Source: Ruegeria sp. HKCCA6707 | Lineage (GTDB): Bacteria; Pseudomonadota; Alphaproteobacteria; Rhodobacterales; Rhodobacteraceae | Assembly: GCF_013033515.1 (NCBI RefSeq) | Contig: NZ_WQEG01000001.1 | Location: 992,001 to 1,056,000, forward strand | Reading direction: 5' to 3' | DNA: 64,000 nucleotides | In this document: one piece after another, positions 1-9,971 of the stretch | How positions within the stretch are numbered: position 1 is the stretch's first letter | Layout of the letters: each line of letters starts with the position of its first letter | Position numbers and translations under genes: made by a program | The notes under the pieces: model-generated | What the model was told of the DNA's origin: nothing | Database searches by the model: none | Seen by the model: only the letters and a program-made list of their open reading frames with translations

Positions 1-974
1 CCGTGATGGAAACCGGCGAGTTCGACTATGCCTGGAACCTTCAGCTGGCGCCCGAAGTGATCGCGCAGATGCAGGAAGGCGGCAAGGGCACACCGGTTGC
101 AGGCTTTGGCCCGCTGGTCGAGCGTATCATGCTGAACCAGACCAACCCGTCCCCCGACCTGCCGGAAGGTGAGCGTTCGACCGCCAAGCATCCGCATCCG
201 TTCCTGCAGGATCCAGCGGTTTACAAAGCCATGTCTTTGGCCATCGACCGTCCGCTGCTGGTTGAGATCGGATACGGCCAGGCTGGTAAAGTGACCTGTA
301 ACTGGGTTCCGGCACCTGCGGCGTTCAACTCAACCTCGATGACCTGCGACACGCAGGACATTGAAGGCGCAAAGAAACTGCTGGATGACGCTGGCATCGT
401 AGACACTGATGGCGACGGCATTCGTGAAAAAGACGGTGTTCCGCTGAAAGTGGTTTATCAGACGTCGACCAACGCTGTCCGTCAGGACTTCCAGGCGCTG
501 ATCAAAGAGTGGTGGAGCCAGATCGGCATCGAAACCGAACTGCGCAACATCAACGCATCGGTCTTCTTTGGCGGTGACCCGGGTTCGCCTGACACGTTCC
601 AGAAGTTCTATGCTGACGTTGAAATGTACGCCAACACCTTCAACGGCACCGACCCGCAGTCCTACCTGGGCAACGGCCTGTGCGACAAGGCTCCGCGTCC
701 TGACACGCAGTGGCAGGGTGAAAACATCAGCCGCTTCTGCAACGAAGAGTTTGACAAGCTGCACGGCCAACTGGCCGAAACCGCTGGTCTGGAAGCGCGC
801 GCTGAAATCGCGAAAAAGCTGAATGACATCATGGTTGAAAATGGCGGCATGATCCCGCTGGTACACCGTGGTCGTCTGTCGGCCCACGCAAACACACTGG
901 GTGGTGTTGTCCTGAACGTTTGGGACAGCGAGCTGTGGAACATTGCGGACTGGTACCGCAAAACCGGTTCCTAA
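1..974 (+). CDS. ABC transporter substrate-binding protein, peptide/opine family 5 (5' truncated by window)
   Basis: The last ~324 residues of a periplasmic solute-binding protein of the SBP_bac_5 (DppA/OppA/NikA) family; the start lies before base 1. Visible family features are the C-terminal lobe with an acidic loop (DTDGDGIREKDG), a hinge-type KVVYQTSTNAVRQDF segment and a closing WNIADWYRK stretch. It should bind an oligopeptide or related solute in the periplasm and deliver it to the two permeases encoded directly downstream. A GC-rich hairpin separates it from the permease genes, a common way to make more binding protein than permease. The substrate cannot be told from sequence. Family assignment is firm; the name of the transporter is not. 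Confidence 0.9.
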   Translation, partial: VMETGEFDYAWNLQLAPEVIAQMQEGGKGTPVAGFGPLVERIMLNQTNPSPDLPEGERSTAKHPHPFLQDPAVYKAMSLAIDRPLLVEIGYGQAGKVTCNWVPAPAAFNSTSMTCDTQDIEGAKKLLDDAGIVDTDGDGIREKDGVPLKVVYQTSTNAVRQDFQALIKEWWSQIGIETELRNINASVFFGGDPGSPDTFQKFYADVEMYANTFNGTDPQSYLGNGLCDKAPRPDTQWQGENISRFCNEEFDKLHGQLAETAGLEARAEIAKKLNDIMVENGGMIPLVHRGRLSAHANTLGGVVLNVWDSELWNIADWYRKTGS

Positions 975-991
975 GCCTTAACCTTGCAAAG

Positions 992-1019
992 CCGCGCCCC
1001 GACATTGATCGGGGCGCGG
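992..1019 (+). terminator. Intergenic hairpin between binding-protein and permease genes
   Basis: A perfect 11-bp inverted repeat (CCGCGCCCCGA / TCGGGGCGCGG) with a 6-base loop begins 18 bases after the binding-protein stop. The following bases (TCGTTTGCATC) are only weakly T-rich, so it is more likely a partial terminator or a 3'-end stabiliser for the upstream mRNA than a full stop. Confidence 0.55.
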
Positions 1020-1068
1020 TCGTTTGCATCACCCCTACAAGAAGACGCATCAACAAAGGCGCCTTTGA

Positions 1069-2076
1069 ATGCTCAACTTTACTGTTAGACGACTGGTGCT
1101 GGCGGTACCCACGCTACTCTTCATCAGTCTCGTCATTTTCCTGCTGCTCGAGCTCGCCCCCGGCGACCCGATGGCGCAGGTTCCGCTTACTGTTCCGCCC
1201 GAAGTCAAAGAAAAAATGCGCGAAGCGCTGGGTCTTGGCCAGCCGATGCATATCCGGTTCTGGAAATGGATCGTGCAGTTTTTCTGGATCGAACCGCAGG
1301 TTCTGATCGACCACATGTTTGGCACCACCTTTTCCGAAGGTGACCTGCGTGTGATTTCGTGGCAGACCCGCTCGCCCGTTATGGACATCGTCGTTCAGCG
1401 TATCCCGCAGACCCTGTGGGTTGTTGGCACCGCCTATGTGGTCGCCATCCTGATCGCTTTGCCCATCGGTATCTATTCCGCGTACCGCCAGTACTCGTGG
1501 TTCGACCAGATGGGCACATTCGTGTCGATGGTCGGTTTCTCGGTTCCGCCCTTCTTCTCGGGCGTGCTGGTGATCGTGATCTTTTCGGTCCAACTGGGCT
1601 GGTTCCCATCGATCTATGACACCACCCATGTAGTGAACAGCTGGGACAGCTTTGTCGTGCAACTGAAGCAAATGATCATGCCCGTCATGGTTCTGGCCCT
1701 TCAGATCACCGCACAGCTCAGCCGGTTCATGCGCGCCTCGATGCTGGACAACCTCAATCAGGATTACGTCCGCACCGCGCGCGCCAAGGGCCTGAGCGAA
1801 TACACCGTGGTCATGGTGCATGTTCTGCGCAACTCGATGATCCCCGTGGTCACGGTGATCGCGCTGGGTATTCCCGCTATCTTTGGCGGTGCCATCATCA
1901 CCGAACAGGTGTTCAAGGTGAACGGCATCGGCCAGCTTCTGATCGGGGCCATTCAGGCCAACGACCTGCCGATGGTGCAAACTCTGACCTTCATCTTTGC
2001 CGTACTGATCGTGTTGTTCAACCTGATCGCGGACGTGCTTTACGGCATTCTGGACCCGAGGATTCGCTATGACTGA
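1069..2076 (+). CDS. ABC transporter permease, DppB/OppB type
   Basis: A 335-residue inner-membrane permease of the binding-protein-dependent transport family. The N-terminus has the usual single membrane segment (about residues 8-30, ending LLLELAPGDP, a hallmark of DppB-like proteins), then a periplasmic stretch, then further membrane segments from about residue 110. The cytoplasmic coupling (EAA) loop is at about 233-260 (RTARAKGLSEYTV...). The protein ends in GILDPRIRYD, typical of the family. It should form the membrane pore with the next gene product. The start codon of that gene lies inside this gene's last codons (8-base overlap), indicating translational coupling. Confidence 0.95.
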   Translation: MLNFTVRRLVLAVPTLLFISLVIFLLLELAPGDPMAQVPLTVPPEVKEKMREALGLGQPMHIRFWKWIVQFFWIEPQVLIDHMFGTTFSEGDLRVISWQTRSPVMDIVVQRIPQTLWVVGTAYVVAILIALPIGIYSAYRQYSWFDQMGTFVSMVGFSVPPFFSGVLVIVIFSVQLGWFPSIYDTTHVVNSWDSFVVQLKQMIMPVMVLALQITAQLSRFMRASMLDNLNQDYVRTARAKGLSEYTVVMVHVLRNSMIPVVTVIALGIPAIFGGAIITEQVFKVNGIGQLLIGAIQANDLPMVQTLTFIFAVLIVLFNLIADVLYGILDPRIRYD

Positions 2077-3049
2077 TATCGACAAATCAGACACGCTGAT
2101 CCCTGACGAAGGCCTGGCCCCGGTTTCAACCGCCGTTCCCGGCGCCGGGGTTGCCGAAGAACTGACCACCCCACCCCGTAGCCAGTGGCGCGACGTCTGG
2201 GACCAGTTCAAGACCCACAAAGGTGCGATGATCGGGGCGATCCTGTTCATTTTCATCGTCGCTGGTGTCTATCTGGGCCCCTACCTGTGGAGCATCGATC
2301 CAACACAGATCGACATCCGCTCGCGCAATCAGGGCCCAAGCTGGGCGCATCCGTTCGGCACCGATCAGCTGGGCCGGGATATTCTGGCGCGGATGATGTC
2401 GGGCGGTCAGACCTCGGTCTCGGTCGGGATTACCGCGATGCTTCTGGCGCTGTTCCTGGGTTCTCTGATCGGCGTTCTGGCTGGGTTCTTCAAACGTCTG
2501 GATGGTCCGCTGATGCGCCTGACAGACCTGTTCCTGGCCCTGCCCCTGCTGCCATTGCTGCTGGTCATGATGCTGTTGTTCCGCGAACCATTGTCGGCGG
2601 CCTTCGGGCTAGAGCGCGGGATCTTCATCCTGATCGTCTGCGCCATTGGCATCACCTCATGGATGCCCACGGCCCGGATCGTACGCGGCGATGTGCTGGC
2701 CATCAAGGAACGCGAGTTCGTGCTGGCCGCGCGGTCCATTGGCACCAGCAACAGCCAGATCATCACGCGGCATATCCTGCCCAACGTGCTGTCTCCGATC
2801 ATGGTGTCGGCCACGCTGGGCATTGCAACGGCAATTATCACCGAAAGCGCGCTGTCTTTCCTGGGGCTGGGCTTTCCGCCCGATTTCCCAACCTGGGGGC
2901 GGTTGCTGTTTGACGGTGTGGACTACCTTCAGCAATACCCCGAACGCGTATTCTGGCCGGGCCTGGCCATCTCGCTGACAGTGCTCAGCGTGAACTATCT
3001 GGGCGACGGTCTGCGTGACGCGTTGGATCCCCGCATTCGCGGGCGCTGA
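2069..3049 (+). CDS. ABC transporter permease, DppC/OppC type
   Basis: A 326-residue second permease. It has a ~50-residue cytoplasmic N-terminal tail, a first membrane segment at about 52-72, the family motif HPFGTDQLGRD at about 94-104, and the EAA coupling loop at about 217-245 (AARSIGTSNSQIITRHILPN). The end is DALDPRIRGR. It overlaps the DppB-like gene by 8 bases. No ATPase gene follows: the next gene is convergent and belongs to another family. The ATP-binding subunits must therefore lie upstream of the window or elsewhere. Confidence 0.95.
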   Translation: MTDIDKSDTLIPDEGLAPVSTAVPGAGVAEELTTPPRSQWRDVWDQFKTHKGAMIGAILFIFIVAGVYLGPYLWSIDPTQIDIRSRNQGPSWAHPFGTDQLGRDILARMMSGGQTSVSVGITAMLLALFLGSLIGVLAGFFKRLDGPLMRLTDLFLALPLLPLLLVMMLLFREPLSAAFGLERGIFILIVCAIGITSWMPTARIVRGDVLAIKEREFVLAARSIGTSNSQIITRHILPNVLSPIMVSATLGIATAIITESALSFLGLGFPPDFPTWGRLLFDGVDYLQQYPERVFWPGLAISLTVLSVNYLGDGLRDALDPRIRGR

Positions 3050-3055
3050 ACAAGA

Positions 3056-4237
3056 TCAGGCGGCGCGCTTCAGCGCGCCGGCCACCAGAATCGACAAGAT
3101 CGCCAGCGGCAACAGCACCGCAAAGGCCAGCCGCAACGTCAGAAGATCTGCGAGAAACCCGATCAGAGGCGGACCGATCAGGAACCCACCATAACCCAAT
3201 GTCGCAACGCTCGCGATCGCCCGTCCCGGTGGGACCTTCGGGTCATTCGCTGCGCGCGTAAAAGCAATTGGCACCAGAAGCGCATAGCCCACACCCATCA
3301 TGGCAAATCCAAACAGGACAAGCCCCAAAACCTGACCGGTCACCACGCACAGCACACCTATTGCCGCGCAGACACCGCTGAGCCGTGCCGCCAGCACAGT
3401 TCCCAGTTGCGCAATGACAAAGCCGCCCGACAACCTGCACAAAACCATAGTGATCGAGAAGGTGGTGAACCCCAAGGTCGCGATGTTCTCTGCCGCGCCC
3501 AGCTCGTCGCGCAAATAGATCGCGCTCCAATCCGTGATGGCCCCTTCGCCCAAAGTGCCGCACAAAGCAGCCAAACCAACCAGGATCAGTATGCCCGATG
3601 GCAGCGCAAAAGCAGGCGCATCGGACGACGCTGAGCGTTTCGACACCCAAGGGACATGCGACATGGCCAGGGTCAAAACCGCAACCGCAAGACCCGCCCA
3701 GAGAAAGTGATCAAAGACCGAAACACCATAGCCGATGGCGAAAAACCCACTCGCCGCCCCAAGCCCGGCTCCAAAGCTCCACATGGCGTGAAACGAGGGC
3801 ATCAAGGGTTTGTCATAGACCTGCTCAACCTCGGCCGCCCAGGCATTCATCGCCACATCCATCGACCCGTGAAAAACACCAAAAATGAACAGAAACGCCG
3901 CCAGGGATGCGAAATCCCCCGCCAACGCGAGCAGAACAAGCGAGGCCGGATACAAAACCGAAATGATACGCGTCACGCGAAACGCACCAAACCGATCCGT
4001 CAATCGTCCGGTGACCGGAAATGAGCAGACCGCTCCTACAGCGACAAACAACAACCCCAGTCCAAGATCTTCATGGCTCAGATCCAGCACATCGCGTACC
4101 GCCGGGATCCGAGACGCCCAGATGCCCAACAAAGCTCCGTTCAAGACAAAGGCTGCCGTCACAGCACGCCAAGCGGAATACACGCTGATCAAGGAAAACC
4201 TCTTGTCAGAAACCAGCAAGGCAACGTCAGACACCAA
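3056..4237 (-). CDS. MFS transporter (YbjJ-like)
   Basis: A 393-residue major facilitator with about 12 hydrophobic segments. The signature between helices 2 and 3 is visible as GRLTDRFGAFRV (around residues 76-87). The N-terminal GIWASRIPAVRDVL segment is typical of the YbjJ-like subgroup of putative drug or sugar-phosphate efflux proteins. The substrate is unknown. It lies 22 bases downstream of the DUF3422 gene on the same strand and may be cotranscribed with it. A GGCGCGC/GCGCGCC hairpin at 3062-3079 sits within the last codons. The start is uncertain by some 10-16 residues because several in-frame candidates exist. Confidence 0.88.
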   Translation of the reverse strand: MVSDVALLVSDKRFSLISVYSAWRAVTAAFVLNGALLGIWASRIPAVRDVLDLSHEDLGLGLLFVAVGAVCSFPVTGRLTDRFGAFRVTRIISVLYPASLVLLALAGDFASLAAFLFIFGVFHGSMDVAMNAWAAEVEQVYDKPLMPSFHAMWSFGAGLGAASGFFAIGYGVSVFDHFLWAGLAVAVLTLAMSHVPWVSKRSASSDAPAFALPSGILILVGLAALCGTLGEGAITDWSAIYLRDELGAAENIATLGFTTFSITMVLCRLSGGFVIAQLGTVLAARLSGVCAAIGVLCVVTGQVLGLVLFGFAMMGVGYALLVPIAFTRAANDPKVPPGRAIASVATLGYGGFLIGPPLIGFLADLLTLRLAFAVLLPLAILSILVAGALKRAA

Positions 4238-4259
4238 AACGGCAAAGCGCCAAAAAGGA

Positions 4260-5540
4260 TCACTCCAGCCTTTTACGCACCGTCCTTACGCTGAACCATA
4301 CTGCCAATACAACGGGAATCGTCACTGCTGCTGTCAGCGCTCCTTTGCTAAGACCCATCTCTGTCAGCGGGTACAAAAGATAGCTGACCAGCGACACCGC
4401 GTAATAGCTGATGGCAACCACCGAAAGCCCTTCGACAGTATGCTGCAATCGCAGGGCAAGATCGGCGCGGCGATCCATGCTTTCCAGCAAGGCCTGGTTC
4501 TGCGCACTGCGTTCCACATCCACACGAGTCCGCAGCAATTCACCGGCGCGAATAGCCCTGTCCGACAGCGCCTTGAGTCGCCGTTCCGTGGATTTCACCG
4601 TCCGCATCGCGGGATCATAACGACGCATCATGAAATCAGAAAAGGTCTGTCTGCCATTGAACCGCTGTTCGCGCAGAACGGCGATCCGCTGGGTCACCAA
4701 CGCCTCATACGCACCGGTCGCGCCGAACCGGAAGGAACACCGGGCCGCTATCGTCTCAAGCTCGGTCGAGGTGCTCAGCAACTGAGGCAACAACTTGTCA
4801 GGCGGCGCGGTATCATCTGTCATTTCCACCATCAACTCGGTCAGCTTGCCATCCAACTCTCCGATGCGGGGGGACAATTGTTTGACGCGGGCAAAACCCA
4901 GCATCGACATCGCTTTATAGGTTTCGATCTCGCACATGCGCTGGATAATGCGTCCGATGCGGCGCTCGCCTGTTCCTTCGCCAACAAACACGGCAAAGCG
5001 CATATGCCTCGATGGATCGATCCGGAAGTCACTGCCACAAATGGCCGAGTCATCCAGAACCCGCGAGGCCGCCAGGCTTTCCGGTTCGAACCAATCGTTC
5101 AAAGCACCTTTGATCGCATCTTCGTTCTCGGGTCGCGGAACGACACGCATCAGGATCGACGTGATCCGCTGCCCGGTGCTGGACATCAACCAATCTTCTG
5201 GAAAAACCTCGAAATCCGCCGGATCAAAGGCCCGCTCGCTGACATTCTGGGCGATCGCGGTATATGTGACAAACTCCGTATGTTGCTCCCATTTCAACCA
5301 ATGGCGGCCAATTTGACCCGCGAAATGCGTCGCGCCCGGCTGCGGATGCGGAGCTCCGTGGCGGTCCAACAAATCGGTCAGATGGGCGATGTCTTTCCCC
5401 TTGTCTCGCCCAACCGCGGCTTCTGGGTTCTTGATGGCAAGAAAGATCACCGTGCACGGCGCGTTTGCCACCGGAAATGGCCGCGCGTGCAACTCATTGG
5501 CGACAGCATAGCGCAAAGGGTGGTCGTCTATCGGGGTCAT
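4260..5540 (-). CDS. DUF3422 family membrane protein
   Basis: A 426-residue protein of the DUF3422 family. The N-terminus has the recognisable HPLRYAVANELHARPFP motif. The long middle is soluble and helical, and two hydrophobic segments near the C-terminus (about residues 360-410) anchor it in the membrane, followed by a basic tail. Its function is unknown in the literature I can recall. The start was placed at the ATG preceded at good distance by GGAG; four upstream residues in the same frame lack a ribosome site. The MFS gene follows after 22 bases. Confidence 0.88.
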   Translation of the reverse strand: MTPIDDHPLRYAVANELHARPFPVANAPCTVIFLAIKNPEAAVGRDKGKDIAHLTDLLDRHGAPHPQPGATHFAGQIGRHWLKWEQHTEFVTYTAIAQNVSERAFDPADFEVFPEDWLMSSTGQRITSILMRVVPRPENEDAIKGALNDWFEPESLAASRVLDDSAICGSDFRIDPSRHMRFAVFVGEGTGERRIGRIIQRMCEIETYKAMSMLGFARVKQLSPRIGELDGKLTELMVEMTDDTAPPDKLLPQLLSTSTELETIAARCSFRFGATGAYEALVTQRIAVLREQRFNGRQTFSDFMMRRYDPAMRTVKSTERRLKALSDRAIRAGELLRTRVDVERSAQNQALLESMDRRADLALRLQHTVEGLSVVAISYYAVSLVSYLLYPLTEMGLSKGALTAAVTIPVVLAVWFSVRTVRKRLE

Positions 5541-5647
5541 TGCGGGCTCCACTTCGGTGCACGCACTATACGCCAGACGCGGATTTGATCAATTATCTTT
5601 TTATTTCATATAGTTACGAGAATACTACGGTATACATCCCCACTATC

Positions 5648-6004
5648 TCATTGATTTGGCTCCCAGAGCTCGATCGGATTGCCCTCTGGGTCATGAATGC
5701 GCGCAAATTTTCCAACCTCACTGTCCCAGTCCGGGTTGGTCTCGACCACGATTCCCGCCGCTTCAAGCTGCGCAGTCAAAGCCGCCAGATCATCGACACG
5801 AAAATTGATCATCCATTGCTGTTCGGCGCGACCAAAATAGTCGGTGTCCTCAGCAAAGGGTGCAAACACCGTATAGCCTTCGCTCTGTTTCCAGGGCATC
5901 GGGTCAAAGTGATTGACCCCGAGATGTGTTTCATACCAGGCGCTCAGCGCTTGCGGATCACGTGCCCGAAAGAACACCCCGCCGATACCATTCACTTTCT
6001 CCAA
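5648..6004 (-). CDS. VOC (glyoxalase/bleomycin resistance) family protein
   Basis: A 118-residue vicinal-oxygen-chelate fold protein. It reads as two beta-alpha-beta-beta-beta modules: the first begins at GIGGVFFRARDP, the second around WMINFRVDDL, ending with the metal-site strand DPEGNPIELWEP, whose glutamate is the usual ligand. Likely a small lyase, isomerase or dioxygenase-like enzyme; the substrate is not predictable. The chosen start is a TTG with GGGAG about 9 bases upstream; the open frame continues further upstream but that part does not look like family sequence. The pntB terminator lies upstream, so it has its own promoter. Confidence 0.85.
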   Translation of the reverse strand: MEKVNGIGGVFFRARDPQALSAWYETHLGVNHFDPMPWKQSEGYTVFAPFAEDTDYFGRAEQQWMINFRVDDLAALTAQLEAAGIVVETNPDWDSEVGKFARIHDPEGNPIELWEPNQ

Positions 6005-6106
6005 GACAGATCTCCCGCAGCTTCGATTTTTGATCAGTATACCACGCCCTCTGCTTCTTCTGTTCAAAAATACCTTGAAGGTCAGAAGGCAAAGCTTCCT
6101 GCACAT

Positions 6107-6139
6107 CAAAAAAGAAAAGGGCGCCCGCAGGCGCCCTTT
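6107..6139 (-). terminator. Intrinsic terminator after pntB
   Basis: On the reverse strand a 10-bp stem (AAAGGGCGCC / GGCGCCCTTT, loop 4) is followed by a T-rich run (TTTTCTTTTTT). It starts about 22 bases after the pntB stop and ends the pntAB transcript. Confidence 0.85.
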
Positions 6140-6160
6140 GCAATTTGCTCAATCCAAAGT

Positions 6161-7615
6161 TCAGTCGATCATGGGCAACAGCTTGTCCAGGCTCGCTTTT
6201 GCGTCGCCATAGAACATACGTGTGTTTTCCTTGAAGAACAGTGGATTTTCGATGCCCGAATAGCCAGTACCCTGACCACGTTTCGAAACAAATACCTGCT
6301 TGGCCTTCCAGCACTCCAAAACCGGCATCCCGGCGATGGGGCTGTTGGGGTCTTCCTGCGCCGCAGGGTTCACGATGTCATTCGAGCCGATGACGATGGC
6401 CACATCAGTGTCGGGGAAGTCCTCGTTGATCTCGTCCATTTCCAGAACGATGTCGTAAGGCACCTTTGCCTCGGCCAGCAGAACGTTCATATGGCCCGGC
6501 AAGCGTCCCGCAACCGGGTGGATCGCAAAGCGGACGTTCTTGCCTTTGGCGCGCAGCTTGCGGACCAGTTCAGACACTGATTGCTGCGCCTGCGCCACCG
6601 CCATCCCGTATCCGGGGATGATGATAACACTGTCCGCGTCGTTCAGCGCGGCTGCAACGCCATCCGCCTCGATGGCAACCTGCTCCCCCTCGACCTCCAT
6701 CTGCGGACCCGAAGTGCCGCCAAAGCCGCCTAGGATCACGCTGACGAAATGGCGGTTCATTGCCTTACACATGATGTAGGACAGGATCGCACCGCTTGAG
6801 CCCACCAGCGCGCCGACCACGATCAACAGGTCATTACCCAGCGAGAAGCCGATCGCAGCTGCGGCCCAGCCCGAATAACTGTTCAGCATCGACACAACGA
6901 CCGGCATGTCAGCACCGCCGATGCCCATGATCAGGTGATAGCCGATGAAAAGCGCCGCCAGCGTCATCAGGAACAGAGGGAAGAATCCACCCGAACTGGT
7001 GTACCAGATCAGACAGATGAACGAGAGGCCAGCAGCCGCCGCGTTCAGCGCATGGCCACCGGGCAGCTTGGTCGCTGCCGAGGTCACTTTGCCCGCAAGC
7101 TTGCCATAGGCCACGACCGAACCGGTAAAGGTGATCGCCCCGATGAAGATGCCCAGGAACAGTTCCACATGCAGGATGGCCAGTTCCGCCGACGTCTTTT
7201 TAGCAATAAGCTTGGCAAAGGCGCCCAGATCGGACAGGTCCGCCTGACTGGCACTGTCGGCAATCGCCATGACCTGCGCGACATTGCCAATCTCGAAATG
7301 CGCGTTGAAGCCGACGAACACAGCCGCCAGACCAACCAGCGAGTGCATCGCGGCCACCAGTTGCGGCATCTCGGTCATCTGCACGCGCTGCGCCACATAT
7401 TGACCGATCAGGCCACCGCCAATGATCAGTAGCAGCGACAACAGCCACAGGCCGGACCCCGGGCCAACCAGCGTCGCAAAGACCGCCAGCGCCATACCGA
7501 CGATGCCGTACCAGACCGCGCGCTTGGCGCTTTCCTGGTTCGACAAACCGCCGAGGGAAAGGATGAACAGAACAGCCGCAACAACATAAGCGGCAGTGGT
7601 GAAGCCAAATTCCAT
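6161..7615 (-). CDS. pntB: NAD(P) transhydrogenase subunit beta
   Basis: A 484-residue protein with about eight or nine membrane helices (domain II) followed by the soluble NADP(H)-binding domain III from about residue 310. Domain III shows the fingerprint [15 protein letters not shown] and later [11 protein letters not shown]. With PntA it uses the proton gradient to reduce NADP+ with NADH in the inner membrane. The start was set at the ATG 7 bases after AAGGAGG, which removes 12 residues of an upstream extension. It lies 13 bases after pntA in one operon and is followed by a strong terminator. Confidence 0.96.
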   Translation of the reverse strand: MEFGFTTAAYVVAAVLFILSLGGLSNQESAKRAVWYGIVGMALAVFATLVGPGSGLWLLSLLLIIGGGLIGQYVAQRVQMTEMPQLVAAMHSLVGLAAVFVGFNAHFEIGNVAQVMAIADSASQADLSDLGAFAKLIAKKTSAELAILHVELFLGIFIGAITFTGSVVAYGKLAGKVTSAATKLPGGHALNAAAAGLSFICLIWYTSSGGFFPLFLMTLAALFIGYHLIMGIGGADMPVVVSMLNSYSGWAAAAIGFSLGNDLLIVVGALVGSSGAILSYIMCKAMNRHFVSVILGGFGGTSGPQMEVEGEQVAIEADGVAAALNDADSVIIIPGYGMAVAQAQQSVSELVRKLRAKGKNVRFAIHPVAGRLPGHMNVLLAEAKVPYDIVLEMDEINEDFPDTDVAIVIGSNDIVNPAAQEDPNSPIAGMPVLECWKAKQVFVSKRGQGTGYSGIENPLFFKENTRMFYGDAKASLDKLLPMID

Positions 7616-7628
7616 GTGCCCGGCCTCC

Positions 7629-9200
7629 TTAAGATTTCTGGAACATGGCAAGCATGCGCCGGGTTACGAGGAAGCCGCCGAAGATGTTGATCCCGGCCAT
7701 GAAGACTGAGAGCGCCGCCAGCAGAATGACCAGGAACGATCCCGAACCGATCTGCATCAAGGCCCCAACGATGATGATCGACGAGATCGCGTTGGTGATC
7801 GCCATCAGCGGAGTGTGCAGCGAATGCGACACGTTCCAGATCACTTGGAAGCCCACAAAGATCGCCAGCACAAAGACGATGAAATGCTGCATGAAGCTGG
7901 CCGGAGCAACCAGCCCCACCAGCAGCATCAGCGCGCCGCCTACACCCAAAAGGGTGAATTGCTGTTTGGTCTGCGCCTTGAAGGCCGCAATCTCTTGCGC
8001 CTTTTTCTCTTCCGGGGTCAGCTCCTTGACCTCGGGCTTTTTCTGCGCCGCAATCGCTTGCACCTTGGGCGGCGGCGGTGGGAAAGTGATGTCACCTTCA
8101 AAGGTCACGGTTGCACCGCGGATCACGTCATCTTCCATGTCATGATTGATCTGACCGTCCTTTTCAGGGGTCAGGTCGGTCATCATGTGACGAATGTTAG
8201 TGGCATAGAGCGACGAAGACTGCGCTGCCATCCGGCTTGGGAAATCGGTATAGCCGATAATGGTCACGCCATTATCCGTCACGATCTTCTCATCCGCCAC
8301 CGTCAGCTTGCAGTTGCCGCCCTTTTCCGCCGCGAGGTCAACAATGACCGAGCCCGGCTTCATAGCCTCAACCATATCCTTGGTCCACAGCTCTGGCGCT
8401 TCGCGGTTTGGGATCAACGCGGTGGTGATGACGATGTCCATTTCCGGGGCAAGCTCACGGAATTTGGCCAACTGTGCTTCGCGGAATTCTTCCGACTGCA
8501 CGCTGGCATAACCACCTGTGGCCGCACCGTCCTGCTGTTCTTCCTCGAAATCCAGATAGACAAACTCGGCCCCCATGGATTCGACCTGCTCAGCCACTTC
8601 GGGGCGCACGTCGAAGGCATAGGTGATCGCACCCAGCGAGGTCGAGGTACCGATGGCCGCCAGACCAGCCACTCCGGCACCCACGATCAGCACCTTGGCT
8701 GGTGGCACCTTACCGGCTGCGGTCACCTGCCCTGTGAAGAACCGGCCAAAATTGTTGCCCGCTTCAATCACCGCGCGGTAGCCAGCGATATTGGCCATCG
8801 AGGACAGCGCGTCCATCTTCTGCGCACGACTGATGCGTGGCACCATCTCCATCGCGATGACGTTGGCGCCTTTGGATTTGGCGGCCTCCATCCCTTCTTC
8901 ATTCCCAGCAGGATTGAAGAAGGAAATCAGGGTCTTGCCTTTGGTCAGGCGTTTCAGCTCGGTCTCATTCGGCTGGCGCACCTTGGCCACAATATCGGCC
9001 GCTTTCCACAGCGAGGCCGCGGTTTTCATCACCTCGACACCGGCTTCTTTATAGGCTGCGTCCGAAAACCCCGCCGCAGCACCAGCGCCTTTTTCGATCA
9101 GGCATTCATAGCCCAGCTTTTGCAACTGACGAGCCGAGTCCGGGGTCATCGCCACCCGGTTCTCACCGTCAAATACTTCTTTTGGTGTTCCTATCTTCAA
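7629..9200 (-). CDS. pntA: NAD(P) transhydrogenase subunit alpha
   Basis: A 523-residue alpha subunit. Domain I (residues 1 to ~375) begins [20 protein letters not shown], with the NAD-binding loop [12 protein letters not shown] at about 173-184. A proline-rich linker (FPPPPPKV) follows, then about four membrane helices from ~425 to the end. Length matches the single-chain PntA of E. coli (about 510) rather than split forms. The start appears to be a TTG: it is preceded by AGGGGG and is the point where family similarity begins. First gene of the pntAB operon. Confidence 0.95.
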   Translation of the reverse strand: MKIGTPKEVFDGENRVAMTPDSARQLQKLGYECLIEKGAGAAAGFSDAAYKEAGVEVMKTAASLWKAADIVAKVRQPNETELKRLTKGKTLISFFNPAGNEEGMEAAKSKGANVIAMEMVPRISRAQKMDALSSMANIAGYRAVIEAGNNFGRFFTGQVTAAGKVPPAKVLIVGAGVAGLAAIGTSTSLGAITYAFDVRPEVAEQVESMGAEFVYLDFEEEQQDGAATGGYASVQSEEFREAQLAKFRELAPEMDIVITTALIPNREAPELWTKDMVEAMKPGSVIVDLAAEKGGNCKLTVADEKIVTDNGVTIIGYTDFPSRMAAQSSSLYATNIRHMMTDLTPEKDGQINHDMEDDVIRGATVTFEGDITFPPPPPKVQAIAAQKKPEVKELTPEEKKAQEIAAFKAQTKQQFTLLGVGGALMLLVGLVAPASFMQHFIVFVLAIFVGFQVIWNVSHSLHTPLMAITNAISSIIIVGALMQIGSGSFLVILLAALSVFMAGINIFGGFLVTRRMLAMFQKS

Positions 9201-9329
9201 CGGTGTTCCCCCTAATTTTCGAACTGTTCGTGCGATTGGCAGGTATTCTTCGTCAACGCTTGGTCTAACTCGCGAAAGATTATTTCGCAAGCGCAGCATC
9301 CATTCCTTTGTGTCACATTCATCACAGGC

Positions 9330-9785
9330 TTAGATCCAGCGTCGGGTTTGGCGTTCATACCGGGCAAAATCGGCTCGGAACTTGCGGCGCAACCGGTCTT
9401 CTTCGGGCAAGATGAAACGGCGTTCCAGCACCCAGACAAAGATCGGAACCAGAACCAGAGACAGCACCGCGTCAAAGCGCAAGATCAGACCGGTCAGGAT
9501 CAGCACATCCCCCAGATAGATCGGATTGCGACTGCGTTTATAGATCCCGGCCTGCACCATGGCGCTGGGTGTTTCATGAGGCAAAACCGTTGTTCGGTGG
9601 CGCCGGAACTCGACCACAGCCAAAATGGCAATCACGATCCCGGCTCCGATCAATAGGCCACTGAGCAAATCGGTCACCGCACCCTCAAGCGACAATCCCA
9701 ACGACAGGTTGCGCGCCTGCAGCCATGCCAGCGCTGCAAACGCGATCAGCCAAACGGGTGGAATATCGATTCGACGCAAGTGCAT
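9330..9785 (-). CDS. Isoprenylcysteine carboxyl methyltransferase-like integral membrane protein
   Basis: A 151-residue membrane protein with about four hydrophobic segments and the ICMT/PEMT-family motif near GIYKRSRNPIYLGDVL (residues ~86-101), followed by ERRFILPEEDRL and the C-terminal FARYERQTRRW. Family members are S-adenosylmethionine-dependent methyltransferases of lipids or prenylated peptides, but the bacterial substrate is usually unknown. It lies upstream of pntA on the same strand, separated by 129 bases, and is divergent from kynU. Confidence 0.85.
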   Translation of the reverse strand: MHLRRIDIPPVWLIAFAALAWLQARNLSLGLSLEGAVTDLLSGLLIGAGIVIAILAVVEFRRHRTTVLPHETPSAMVQAGIYKRSRNPIYLGDVLILTGLILRFDAVLSLVLVPIFVWVLERRFILPEEDRLRRKFRADFARYERQTRRWI

Positions 9786-9971
9786 TCCCTAGGGTAAAGT
9801 GTCGCTTTTGACCGTTGTCCTACCGCTTTCCGTCCCCGAAGGCAAAAGCTCAGGTTGACGCAGATAGGGGATTTGGCAGCAGGCAGCCGCTGAGCCTTGC
9901 GTTTCAGCACGATAGACAGTTGCACCACTATCAGATACGCCGAATGCACCACCCAACTCGCAAGGGCTCAA

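Noticed and set aside
1114..2256. A 380-residue reverse open frame opposite the DppB-like permease
   Set aside because: His/Asp-rich shadow, no start signal or family similarity.
3885..5588. A 567-residue forward open frame across the MFS and DUF3422 genes
   Set aside because: It is antisense to two well-supported genes, has no domain character and is an effect of high GC codon structure.
7815..9215. A 466-residue forward open frame opposite pntA
   Set aside because: Rich in His, Arg and Gln as expected for a shadow of the opposite strand; pntA is certain.
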